From: Clostridia bacterium
Lineage (GTDB): Bacteria > Bacillota_A > Clostridia > UMGS1883 > HGM11501
Length of the DNA: 15,948 nucleotides
NCBI GenBank assembly: GCA_017536285.1
Contig: JAFXHP010000104.1
Location: 1 to 15,948, forward strand
Direction: 5' to 3'
Shown here: positions 1 to 7,738 of the stretch, piece by piece
Layout of the letters: each line of letters opens with the position of its first letter
How positions within the stretch are numbered: the first letter of the stretch is position 1
Notes under the pieces: model-generated
What the model was told of the DNA's origin: nothing
Databases searched by the model: none
The model's input: only the letters and a program-made list of their open reading frames with translations
Translations under genes and position numbers: made by a program

Positions 1-1
1 C

Positions 2-1153
2 GAACACGGAAATAAGGCGTGCCCTTCAACAGAAGTTGGTCAGGAAATACTCGATAAACAAAACCGTATGGTACTTGGCGAATATAAAAAGCGCGGAGTT
101 GAAATTGATATGATATCAACCTTCCCTTATGATGAGGGTGGCTGCGGATGTGAAAAATGCTCTCCCTGGGGAGGAAACGGATATATAAAAGCGGCAAAAA
201 GAGCCAAGAAAGTGGCAAGAGAGCTTTTCCCCGATTGCAAGCTTACGGTAAGCACCTGGCTTTTTGACTCACCTCCGTCAGGCGAATGGGAGGGACTTTC
301 AAAATCCCTTGAAAATGAAAAATGGTGCGATGCTATAGAAGCCGATTCCCACACAAAATATCCCCGCTACCCAATCGATGTGAAAGTGCCGGGAGGCCTT
401 CCTCTTACCGCATTTCCTGAAATATCCATGTGGGGACTCTGGCCCTGGGGCGGATACGGCGCATCCTTCTTCCCGAAAAGATATACGAAATTGTTCAGAG
501 CGACAGAAGGAAAGCTTGACGGCGGAAGAATGTACTCCGAAGGCATATTTGAAGACCTTAATAAGTATGTTGTATCAGGACTTTACAAGGATTTCAACAA
601 CGATCCCGAAAAAGCCGTGGCGGAATATGCAAGCTATCACTTCGGCCTAAAGGAAACGGAAAAGTTTGTTGAAATGGTTAATCTGATTGAAGAAAACCAC
701 GTTAAAAACTATGACAGGGTTAAAATAAATCTGACTCCCGAAAATAATCTTACCGATTTTTCCCTTGCGGAAAGGGCACTTGCTCTTGCAAAGGAAATTG
801 ACGGATTGCTTCCCGAGTGGGGTAAAAAATCCTGGAGATGGCGTCTTATGTTCATAAGGGCAAATATAGATTATCACCGCTACAACAACGAGGTTATGCA
901 CGAAAATCCCGAGGTGGTTACATTGATGCACGAAATTATGGACATTTATCATTGCATAAAGGATTATTCTGTTGAAATGGATCCCGAGCATTTCAAGCTT
1001 CGTCCTCCTCTGCCTGCGACAGATAATGCCTTTGACATAAAAAGATATACAAGAACTTCCATAGGAATTGCATATAATAACGGACTTATAAATGTCGGAA
1101 AACCGATAGAACACATAAAAGAAAACGACACTATGCGCGGAAACGAAGCATAA
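2..1153 (+). CDS. Probable TIM-barrel glycoside hydrolase, 3' part (5' end outside window)
   Basis: The reading frame is open from base 2, and the first ATG (68) has no convincing ribosome binding site, so this is the last 383 codons of a gene that begins upstream. Near the start is a FPYDEGGCGCEKC segment, a strand-end acidic pair followed by a Cys cluster, then an alternating strand and helix pattern with aromatic-rich stretches (STWLFD; MWGLWPWGGYG). The middle and C-terminal part is helical. This layout resembles catalytic barrels related to GH20, GH84, GH67 or DUF4838 proteins, where an acidic pair at a strand end is catalytic, but I cannot assign a family. It has no visible C-terminal binding or anchoring domain, unlike the secreted enzymes downstream. 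It is the last gene of its transcription unit and ends at a strong hairpin. Glycosidase function is an inference from fold-like pattern and genomic context. Confidence 0.55.
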   Translation, partial: EHGNKACPSTEVGQEILDKQNRMVLGEYKKRGVEIDMISTFPYDEGGCGCEKCSPWGGNGYIKAAKRAKKVARELFPDCKLTVSTWLFDSPPSGEWEGLSKSLENEKWCDAIEADSHTKYPRYPIDVKVPGGLPLTAFPEISMWGLWPWGGYGASFFPKRYTKLFRATEGKLDGGRMYSEGIFEDLNKYVVSGLYKDFNNDPEKAVAEYASYHFGLKETEKFVEMVNLIEENHVKNYDRVKINLTPENNLTDFSLAERALALAKEIDGLLPEWGKKSWRWRLMFIRANIDYHRYNNEVMHENPEVVTLMHEIMDIYHCIKDYSVEMDPEHFKLRPPLPATDNAFDIKRYTRTSIGIAYNNGLINVGKPIEHIKENDTMRGNEA

Positions 1154-1164
1154 AAAGTATATGA

Positions 1165-1200
1165 AAAAAGGATTGAATGCGATAGCATTCAATCCTTTTT
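1165..1200. terminator. Bidirectional intrinsic terminator between converging genes
   Basis: A perfect 16-bp inverted repeat (1165-1180 with 1185-1200) with a GATA loop starts with five A and ends with five T, so it can end transcription from both sides. The TGA stop codon of the leftward AraC gene (1189-1191) lies in one arm of the stem. Confidence 0.9.
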
Positions 1201-1959
1201 ATATTTCCCGGGGGTCTGGCCGGTTAGCTTTTTAAATTGCCTTATGAAATTATACTGATTGGAAAAACCTGAAAGCGTTGCTACTTCTTTAACGGAATAC
1301 CCTTGGGAAAGGAGCATTTCTGCGTGCTGTATGCGGGATTTTAACAAATCTTCCTTTGGAGATACTCCGAAAATATTTTTATATAATGTGAAAAAACGGG
1401 AAGCACTTAAATGAACCAGCTCGGCCATTTCGTCTATCGACCAGTCTCGTTTATAGTCCATATGAATATGGCTTCGTGCATATATAAACTGTTTTTTATG
1501 AAGGTCTCCGGGAGATTGGGGGAGGGGATTTTCATCTAATGCACTTCTTGAAAGAGTAATTAAAAGTTTTTCTGAAAGGAGCCTTGCGGCATCGTGAAAA
1601 TGTACCCCGGATGTAAGACATTCAAGCTCTATTTCTCTTACAATTTCGGTTATTTCGGCACTTTCCGGATAATAAATTTTTCCCGGAAAAACCCCATATT
1701 TTTCCATTAATTGTGAAAAATCAGAAGACACGTGAAACCAGTCGTGAAGAAGCTCGGAGTCATTTGAGGAAAATTCCTGACACGAGCCGGGGGCGTAAAA
1801 AATGGAGGCACCTGCTTTTACGGGGACATATTCGCCGGAAAGAAAAAGTGTGGCAGGTGTAAGGAAGTGAAGGAAGATATATTCATCGTTTATCTTCGGC
1901 CGGTAAAGGGAAAAACCTTTCTTTTCGGGCCACAAAGATTTTACCTGATAAAATTCCAT
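1189..1959 (-). CDS. AraC-family transcriptional regulator of module 1
   Basis: This is a 256-residue cytoplasmic DNA-binding regulator. The last 100 residues hold the two helix-turn-helix motifs of AraC/XylS proteins: WSIDEMAELVHLSASRFF for the first, and GYSVKEVATLSGFSNQYNFIRQFKKLTG with the family signature ending GQTPGKYKK. Residues about 20-90 look like a cupin-type sugar-sensing domain (FLSGEYVPVKAG, IFYAPGSCQEF), joined by a helical linker. The protein is a little shorter than the usual 280-300 residues. The ATG follows an AGAAGG site (1966-1971) with a 6-base spacer. It is divergent from the glycosidase-like gene at 2100 and is most simply its local regulator, responding to a sugar released from the substrate. 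The ligand is unknown. Family assignment is firm; the target is inferred. Confidence 0.92.
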   Translation of the reverse strand: MEFYQVKSLWPEKKGFSLYRPKINDEYIFLHFLTPATLFLSGEYVPVKAGASIFYAPGSCQEFSSNDSELLHDWFHVSSDFSQLMEKYGVFPGKIYYPESAEITEIVREIELECLTSGVHFHDAARLLSEKLLITLSRSALDENPLPQSPGDLHKKQFIYARSHIHMDYKRDWSIDEMAELVHLSASRFFTLYKNIFGVSPKEDLLKSRIQHAEMLLSQGYSVKEVATLSGFSNQYNFIRQFKKLTGQTPGKYKKD

Positions 1960-1982
1960 AAAGTACCTTCTTTTTAAAATAA

Positions 1983-2024
1983 TAATATTTTTGTTTTTTT
2001 CGCTTAAAAGTGTAATATTTTACT
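1983..2024. promoter_or_regulatory. Candidate AraC operator: direct repeat with 30-base period (module 1)
   Basis: TAATATTTT occurs at 1983-1991 and again at 2013-2021, exactly 30 bases apart. The downstream copy, taken as TGTAATATTTTACT (2011-2024), runs into the -35 box (2024-2029) of the glycosidase-like gene. It matches the module 2 repeat at 10 of 14 positions and lies at nearly the same distance from the -10 box. AraC-family activators bind direct repeats in this position. The region is AT-rich, so the match alone is weak; the parallel with module 2 is what supports it. Confidence 0.45.
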
Positions 2025-2052
2025 TGAATTATAAATTATTTAATTGTATTAT
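2024..2052 (+). promoter_or_regulatory. Sigma-A-type promoter of the module 1 enzyme operon
   Basis: TTGAAT (2024-2029), a 17-base spacer and TATTAT (2047-2052) give a start near 2059 and a leader of about 40 bases ending in AGGAGG (2087-2092), 7 bases before the ATG. The -10 box covers the same bases as the -10 box of the leftward AraC promoter. Confidence 0.65.
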
Positions 2053-2077
2053 ATATGTAGAGTCAATTACTTGTCAA
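2048..2077 (-). promoter_or_regulatory. Promoter of the module 1 AraC gene
   Basis: On the minus strand TTGACA (2077-2072), an 18-base spacer and TATAAT (2053-2048) form a full-consensus promoter. The predicted start is near 2041, giving a leader of about 80 bases that contains the candidate operator repeats (1983-2024). A regulator bound there would sit in the path of its own transcription, which suggests autorepression (inference). Confidence 0.65.
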
Positions 2078-2099
2078 CTTATTTTTAGGAGGAAATAGT

Positions 2100-4820
2100 A
2101 TGAAAAAGTTAGCTTGCCTGACACTTGCTTTGCTTCTGGCACTTTCTGCCGTGGTATCTTTTGCGGCGGATAAGAATTTAAGTGCGGTGTCTTTTTCAAA
2201 AAGCAGCGGAGTGTCGGTTTCCGGAAATGCAGTTAAAGGCTTTGCGAAGGGAAGGTATATCGCCTTTTCAAATGTGGATTTAACCGGTATTAAGAGTATA
2301 TCAATCAAAGGTGATTCCATAATTACAGGCGGTGCAAACGGTGAGGCTTTCGGCATAAGAATTGACGATCCCAAAAAGGGTGAATGTCTTGGCTATGTTG
2401 TATTCAACGAAGGCAACGCCATTGACGGTGTTTTTTCAACAAATATAAAAGAAGTAACAGGAGTTCACGACCTTTATGTTGTGGCAACCTATGGCGGAAA
2501 CAACGCCATCTCGGTAAAAGAAATTGTTCTTTCCGGAGAAATTGTTGAAAATACCTATGTGCCTGTTCCCGATACTGCAATCATTGATAACTTCTCAGAT
2601 ACATGGGCAGGAACTGACCATATGGGAAGAAAACTTGCCGACTATGAAGAAGTCGGAGAAGTAAAGGAAGGCCTCCACGAGGTCGGTATGCTTTACTGGA
2701 ACTGGACCGTGACAGACATTCATAATGCAAGAATCCCCTCCGAGATAATTGCTGCGCATCCTTCAGAAAAGGAAAATTATTACAGTGACGTATGGGATAT
2801 CAACGGAAACTATTTCTGGTCAAAACCTCTCTTTGGTTTTTACACAAGTAATGAATACTGGGTATATCGCCGTCATGCGGAAATGCTGGCAAATGCGGGA
2901 GTGGATGCAATCTTCTTTGACTTTTCCAATGGAGGAAGTGCTTTTATAACTCAGACAAATATCCTCTTTTCAGCATTTTACGATGCAAAAAAGGCGGGCG
3001 TTAATGTTCCGGGAGTAAGCTGTCTTTCCTCATGGAGCGGAGACTACGAACACAGGCTTGCACAGATTAAGTGCCTTTACCTTAATTACTTCAAGCCTGA
3101 AAAGTATAACGATCTCTGGTATAAGTGGGAAGGAAAGCCCGTTATGTTTGGCTCGACCAATCCTGATACGCTCTCTCGTTTTGTAACAGGAGAAGATCCG
3201 GAAAACGATGCACTTCTTAAGGAAATATTTGAATACTTTACCTTCAGGCAAAACGGAAGTCGTCAGGGCGGAGAATACTCCGATGAAAAGGCATGGAACT
3301 GGCTTATGCAGTATCCCCAGACAGCTTACGGCAAAATGGCTGACGGCAGAGTCGAAAGCGTATCTGCAGGTACGGGAATAAACCAATCATACGTATTTAT
3401 GTTTGAAAAAACAAGTGTGTTTTCAGACCCCTACACAAAGGGAAGAAGCTACACAGAAGGCTTTGGCGAAGACTACAGAACAGAAGCTATGCATATGGGA
3501 TATTTCTTCAGAGAGCAGATGTCAAGAGTTTTGGCACTTGATCCCGCTATGGTTATGATTGACGGTTGGAACGAATGGACAGCGGTAAGAAATTCAGAAT
3601 ATTCAGGCTTCAAAAACTCATTTGTTGATACCTTTGACGATGAAAACAGCCGAGACTTTGAACCGTCGGCAGGAGTGCTTAAGGACGGCTATTACAACAT
3701 ACTGGTTGACTATATTAGAAAATATAAGGGCGTTCGTCCTGCACCTTTAGCAAGCGGTGAAACAACCATTAACTTAAGCGGTGACGTATCGCAGTGGGAT
3801 AATGTAGAACCCCGATTTATCAACATGGAAGGCGGTTATGAAAGAAATGCAACAGGTCTTACCAACGGCGATACCGGAGAGAAATATGTGTTTATATCAA
3901 AGCTTTCAAATGTTATAAGAAGTGCAAAGGTTGCCAGAGACAAAAATTATTTCTACTTCATGGCAGAGTGCGAAGATGATATTAAGGACAACGATTCATT
4001 TATGCACCTCTATATTGACGTTGACAGAAATCGTGCAACCGGTTGGGAAGGCTATGATATTTCCGTTAATGTAACGGGCAAGGGCGAAATTGCAAGCTAC
4101 AAGGAAGGAGTATGGATTAAAGAGGCCGATGCAACTTTAAACATAACAGGAAATGTATATGCACTTTTGATTCCGAGAGGCATACTCGGTGAAACCGATA
4201 AGGCAGACCTTGAATTTAAATGGGCAGACTATTCTTTTGAAAACGGAGATATTTTAAGATTTTACGAATTCGGAAGCGTTGCTCCCATGGGACGCTTTAA
4301 CTATCTTTACACAGAAGTTCCGCAAAAGAGCCTTGATGCTGAAACAAGAAACGCACTTTCCGATACATCGGTATTTAAAGCGGGTGAAAATAAAATGTTT
4401 GTAAACGGCGGAAAAAACTATGTTTACGACGCTGATACAAGAGTTTCAACCTTTATGGAAAACGGAACTCTTTATGTGCCTGCAAGTGCCTTTGAATATA
4501 TCCTGGGTGACGGCGAAACAAAATATGAATACCGTCAGAGCAAGAATATGTTCTTCCTTAAGAATTTCAATCTTAAAAACTTTGAAATTACAGATAATAT
4601 CTGGTCATATACATATATTGGCACAAATGAAGTAAGAATCAACGGCGAAGCTGCGACATTACAGGCTCCGGTAGTTGTTAAAGACGGTCTTTGCTATGTG
4701 CCTTTAACCTATGTGTGTGACGTATTTGGCTGGAAGATGTATAATGAAGGCGATATATTCTCAGTATCAAGTCACGAAATTGATGTAAATGCAGTTAAAA
4801 CTGCAGCATCGGAATTTTAA
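2100..4820 (+). CDS. Secreted multidomain GH71/GH99-like protein with CBM9-like and CuAO_N1 domains (module 1)
   Basis: This 906-residue protein starts with a signal peptide (MKKLACLTLALLLALSAVVS, cleavage near SFA-A at 22-24). Residues about 43-142 form a CBM6-like sandwich with the GVHDLYVVA strand seen in that family. Residues about 155-550 are the probable catalytic barrel: RRHAEMLANAGVDAIFFD ends at D274 in FDFSNG, and DGWNEW occupies 488-493 with E492. WNEW-type motifs occur in GH71/GH99-like and WbsX-like proteins, and D274 and E492 are the candidate catalytic pair. Residues about 560-740 are a CBM9/DOMON-like domain (HLYIDVDRNRATGWEGYD), and about 763-906 a CuAO_N1 domain with its two LYVPASAFEYILG / CYVPLTYVCDVFGW half-repeats. 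The start is fixed by AGGAGG at 2087-2092. It is co-transcribed with the F5/8C gene 15 bases downstream. Extracellular polysaccharide cleavage is inferred; the substrate is unknown. Confidence 0.75.
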   Translation: MKKLACLTLALLLALSAVVSFAADKNLSAVSFSKSSGVSVSGNAVKGFAKGRYIAFSNVDLTGIKSISIKGDSIITGGANGEAFGIRIDDPKKGECLGYVVFNEGNAIDGVFSTNIKEVTGVHDLYVVATYGGNNAISVKEIVLSGEIVENTYVPVPDTAIIDNFSDTWAGTDHMGRKLADYEEVGEVKEGLHEVGMLYWNWTVTDIHNARIPSEIIAAHPSEKENYYSDVWDINGNYFWSKPLFGFYTSNEYWVYRRHAEMLANAGVDAIFFDFSNGGSAFITQTNILFSAFYDAKKAGVNVPGVSCLSSWSGDYEHRLAQIKCLYLNYFKPEKYNDLWYKWEGKPVMFGSTNPDTLSRFVTGEDPENDALLKEIFEYFTFRQNGSRQGGEYSDEKAWNWLMQYPQTAYGKMADGRVESVSAGTGINQSYVFMFEKTSVFSDPYTKGRSYTEGFGEDYRTEAMHMGYFFREQMSRVLALDPAMVMIDGWNEWTAVRNSEYSGFKNSFVDTFDDENSRDFEPSAGVLKDGYYNILVDYIRKYKGVRPAPLASGETTINLSGDVSQWDNVEPRFINMEGGYERNATGLTNGDTGEKYVFISKLSNVIRSAKVARDKNYFYFMAECEDDIKDNDSFMHLYIDVDRNRATGWEGYDISVNVTGKGEIASYKEGVWIKEADATLNITGNVYALLIPRGILGETDKADLEFKWADYSFENGDILRFYEFGSVAPMGRFNYLYTEVPQKSLDAETRNALSDTSVFKAGENKMFVNGGKNYVYDADTRVSTFMENGTLYVPASAFEYILGDGETKYEYRQSKNMFFLKNFNLKNFEITDNIWSYTYIGTNEVRINGEAATLQAPVVVKDGLCYVPLTYVCDVFGWKMYNEGDIFSVSSHEIDVNAVKTAASEF

Positions 4821-4835
4821 TAAGGAGGGAGAAAA

Positions 4836-7436
4836 ATGAAAAAGATATTTACACTTTTACTTGCATTAAGTCTTATAACATCAATGCTTTTCGTTATTCC
4901 TTCCTTTGCGGAGGATGCCTATACCGACACATCGGGCTGGACTATTACGACCGAAAGCATAATGGGCGAATTTAATGACATCACAAAGGCGATAGACGGT
5001 GATATTAATACCTACTGGCATTCAAAATATTATGTTGAGGACGGAAAGGTAGTAGGACACGATAATCCTCCCTACGAAATCATAATAGAATTTCCCGAAG
5101 CTCTTGAAATTTCAGGCGTAAGATATGTTCCTCGTCAGAAAAACAATGTGGATTCCACATCAGGCATATGGGAAAAGGTTGAAATTTACGGAAGTGCTGA
5201 CGGAAGCGAATATAAGCTTTTAAGAGAAGTAACATATGACCTTGCAAAAAGCCGAGCAACTGCAGACAGAGCTATTGAAAAGGGAAGTTACAAGTCAATG
5301 AAGTTCATCGTTACTGCGGCAAATAACGGCTATTGCACCGCCGCAGAAATTATAATGCTGAAGGGCGATGTAAAAGACAGCGAAACGACGGCAACAGAAA
5401 ATACACAGGAAAATACCGAGAAACCTTCAACAGGAGATGCTGCGGTAAGCCTCACTTCCAAAGGAAATCCGGGAGTGCATCAGAGCGATGACGGTAAGTA
5501 TTTAACAGGCAAGGAAAGCTGGGATGTTACCGTTTCAAGCTCCAAGGTAAAAAGTGATGGCTATGTCCGCCGCCCTATAGATACCGATATGGAACAGCAC
5601 TGGCACACAGACTACACCAACGAAGGAAGCCGGATTACAGGAAAGGTTAATCCTCCGCACTTTGTGGATATAACCTTCCCCGAGGCGAGAACTTTCTCCG
5701 GTCTTGTATTCATAAACCGTGTAACAGGTACAGCGGGTAATCCCCTTAAATATTCTATATACGGATGTGCCGACGATTCTGAAACCTGGGTATTTTTAGA
5801 GTCGGGAACGGCAGTAAAGGGGGTAGCACAGTTTGAAGTACTCCTTAATTCCAACGTAAGTGCAAAAAAGGTACGCTTCAAGATAACCGACAGCGTAGAC
5901 GGTTATGCATCCTGTACGGAAATCGAGTTTATGGTGAGTGATGAATCAAAGAAGACCGTAGCATTAAAGGACTACAAAAGCTCCACACGGGAAAACGAAA
6001 ATACGTCTTCAGATACAAAAAAAGAGGAATCCGGAGCTTCTGCAACAAACACAGATGATGTGCAGGGAGACGACGGTACCTATCTTACTGGTAAGGGTGC
6101 CTGGGAAGTAAAACTTTCAAGCTCCAAAGTGAAGGATAATGCCTATATGCGTCGCCCCATTGACGGAGACTATGTAAACTACTGGCATTCCGATTATAAG
6201 AACGAAGGCTCAACGATTATTTCAAAAGAGCTTCCCCCTCATAATATTGATATAACCTTCCCCGAAATAAGAGAACTTTCGGGTGTGGAATTTACCACAA
6301 GAGCAGACGGAACAGCAGGTAACCCCACAAGGTACGAAATTTATGCGACAACGGATGATTCGGAAAACTGGATTTTCCTTGAAGAAGGTGTTGCGGATGA
6401 GGACAACGGCAAAAAAATGAAGGTTTTTGCCGCAAACATAAAGGCAAAGCGTATAAGATATTCGATAGTAGATGGTGTAGGCGGCTACGGAAGCTGTGCG
6501 GAAATCGACTTTTATAAGTCTGATCCTGCAAAGAAAACCGTAACACCTGCAGAATACACCGAAATCTATGATGAAATTGCCGTGTACGAAATACCGAAGG
6601 CCAATATGAGTGCATCCTCACCTCAGGGCTTCTGGCTTAATCACGCAGCAAGCGGTGTTTTGGATGAGGCTATGACAGGCTTCTGGCAGACTGCGTCGGA
6701 AGAAAAAGCGCCCTTCGTTTTAACAATCGACCTTGGCGGAGAATGGAGTATTGACTCCTTTGATGTGGCACCGAGACAAAGTGAGGATTTTCACGGAAAC
6801 TGGGATTTATTCAACGTGTGGGTAAGCTTAGACGGAGAAAATTATGAATGTGTCCTTGAAAACCACAGCTTTGAGCGAAGCATGAAGGTTAAAAATGTTA
6901 AGTTTGATTCTCCCGTAAAGGCACGCTATGTGGAGTTTGAAATAGTGGAAGGCTACACAAACAAAGCATCCTGTGCAGAAGTTACCTTCTATCAGTCTGC
7001 CGGAGATTATAAAGACAGCCAAGAAAGCAATTTTGAAAAATATGTGCTAAAGATAGGCTCTCCGGTAATTGAAGTTACGAAGGGCGGGGAAACAAAGAAC
7101 GTAACATTGGATGTTTCTCCTTTCATTGATGAGGGATATACTCTTATTCCCTTAAGAGGACTCTTGGAGGAAATGGGAGCCACAATAGAATGGGTTGACA
7201 AAAATCAGTCCATAATCGTTGAAAATTCATTGATGAAGATAGAATTTCAGATATGGAACAACATCGTTTATGTAACAGGCGGTCGCTACGGAAGAGTGAG
7301 ATACACTCTTAATCAGGAACCAAGAATTGTCGAAGGAAGGACATTCATTCCTTTAAGATTCTGCTCCGAACATCTTGGGTATACTGTTTTATGGGACGGA
7401 GAAACTAAGACTATTACAATTACAAACGAACAGTAA
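4836..7436 (+). CDS. Secreted four-repeat F5/8C (CBM32-like) carbohydrate-binding protein with CuAO_N1 domain
   Basis: This 866-residue protein has a signal peptide (cleavage near PSFA-ED, residue 25) and four discoidin/F5/8C-type beta-sandwiches at about 30-178, 218-375, 412-569 and 585-725. Each shows the family pattern: an A-I/P-D-D-x-x-x-x-W opening (IDGDINTYWHS, IDTDMEQHWHT, IDGDYVNYWHS, LDEAMTGFWQT), a central strand with a basic or aromatic loop, and a late G-Y-x-x-C/S-A-E-I strand. Linkers are rich in Thr, Glu and Ser. The C terminus (about 734-866) is a CuAO_N1 domain with paired TLIPLRGLLEEMGATIEW and TFIPLRFCSEHLGYTVLW half-repeats. No catalytic module is present, so it probably binds glycan, targeting or holding its partner enzyme at the substrate. 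The start is set by AAGGAGG, which overlaps the stop region of the previous gene. Domains 2 and 3 arose by tandem duplication. Confidence 0.8.
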   Translation: MKKIFTLLLALSLITSMLFVIPSFAEDAYTDTSGWTITTESIMGEFNDITKAIDGDINTYWHSKYYVEDGKVVGHDNPPYEIIIEFPEALEISGVRYVPRQKNNVDSTSGIWEKVEIYGSADGSEYKLLREVTYDLAKSRATADRAIEKGSYKSMKFIVTAANNGYCTAAEIIMLKGDVKDSETTATENTQENTEKPSTGDAAVSLTSKGNPGVHQSDDGKYLTGKESWDVTVSSSKVKSDGYVRRPIDTDMEQHWHTDYTNEGSRITGKVNPPHFVDITFPEARTFSGLVFINRVTGTAGNPLKYSIYGCADDSETWVFLESGTAVKGVAQFEVLLNSNVSAKKVRFKITDSVDGYASCTEIEFMVSDESKKTVALKDYKSSTRENENTSSDTKKEESGASATNTDDVQGDDGTYLTGKGAWEVKLSSSKVKDNAYMRRPIDGDYVNYWHSDYKNEGSTIISKELPPHNIDITFPEIRELSGVEFTTRADGTAGNPTRYEIYATTDDSENWIFLEEGVADEDNGKKMKVFAANIKAKRIRYSIVDGVGGYGSCAEIDFYKSDPAKKTVTPAEYTEIYDEIAVYEIPKANMSASSPQGFWLNHAASGVLDEAMTGFWQTASEEKAPFVLTIDLGGEWSIDSFDVAPRQSEDFHGNWDLFNVWVSLDGENYECVLENHSFERSMKVKNVKFDSPVKARYVEFEIVEGYTNKASCAEVTFYQSAGDYKDSQESNFEKYVLKIGSPVIEVTKGGETKNVTLDVSPFIDEGYTLIPLRGLLEEMGATIEWVDKNQSIIVENSLMKIEFQIWNNIVYVTGGRYGRVRYTLNQEPRIVEGRTFIPLRFCSEHLGYTVLWDGETKTITITNEQ
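5487..6542 (+). repeat. Internal tandem duplication of one F5/8C domain
   Basis: Bases 5487-5960 and 6069-6542 encode homologous 158-residue segments of equal length, from DDG-x-YLTGK to KKTV, with a period of 582 bases. They share YLTGK, SSSKVK, RRPID, TDYTNEGS/SDYKNEGS, DITFPE, GTAGNP and DDSE-x-W. The module 2 paralogue has a single middle domain. The nucleotide copies have diverged, so the duplication is not recent. Confidence 0.8.
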
Positions 7437-7440
7437 AAAA

Positions 7441-7467
7441 ACAAAGGCAGGTTAATCCTGCCTTTGT
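7441..7467. terminator. Hairpin after the module 1 operon
   Basis: An 11-bp stem (7441-7451 with 7457-7467) with a TTAAT loop begins 4 bases after the stop codon. Six A precede it, so on the minus strand it has the U-tract of an intrinsic terminator. On the plus strand the tail after the stem is not T-rich. It shares a 19-base core with the hairpin at 7698-7738. Confidence 0.65.
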
Positions 7468-7697
7468 CAGCGTGTCGATACATTTGCCGACACGCTGACA
7501 GACATCGAAATAGGAAGGTAAATTTGTTCAACACGAACTCGTCGGCGTATGTGGATACGGTAGAGGTCGTGTTGGACGAAAACAAGCAGAAATCGGCTAT
7601 AAACTGCGGTTTATAGCCGATTTTATCAAATAAAGTTTTATGCATATAGGCGAAGGCTTTATTTTTGTTTTCTGCTTGTGGTTGACCGACTTTTTCG

Positions 7698-7738
7698 ACA
7701 GAAAACACAGGCAGGTTAATCCTGCCTGTGTTTTCTGT
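7698..7738. terminator. Long hairpin overlapping the end of the module 2 AraC gene
   Basis: A perfect 18-bp stem (7698-7715 with 7721-7738) with a TTAAT loop. The stop codon of the leftward AraC gene lies in the loop and its last codons in one arm. A- and T-rich outer stem segments make it a likely bidirectional terminator, though no free U-tract follows on either strand. Confidence 0.65.

Larger units (their letters stand above)
7441..7738. repeat. Palindrome-rich, gene-free element flanked by duplicate hairpin cores
   Basis: No credible gene lies between 7437 and 7715. The stretch is bounded by two hairpins sharing AGGCAGGTTAATCCTGCCT (7445-7463 and 7709-7727). In between are a 13-bp stem (7465-7477 with 7488-7500), a 14-bp stem (7523-7536 with 7567-7580) that needs two G-U pairs in plus-strand RNA and encloses a small CGTAT-GTGG-ATACG hairpin, a perfect 15-bp stem with TGCG loop (7590-7604 with 7609-7623), an 8-bp stem (7628-7635 with 7657-7664), and an 11-bp long-range pairing (7582-7592 with 7669-7679). 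This density suggests an interspersed palindromic repeat or a structured RNA rather than a plain spacer. From memory, similar spurious minus-strand translations are frequent in gut Clostridia; I could not check this. Confidence 0.55.

Noticed and set aside
647..1192. Minus-strand open frames opposite the first gene
   Set aside because: They are antisense shadows of a gene with a clear protein pattern, without ribosome binding sites or domains.
2062..2077. GTCAA direct repeat (2062-2066 and 2073-2077) as a second operator
   Set aside because: The repeat is only 5 bases, overlaps the AraC -35 box and has no counterpart in module 2, so it may be chance.
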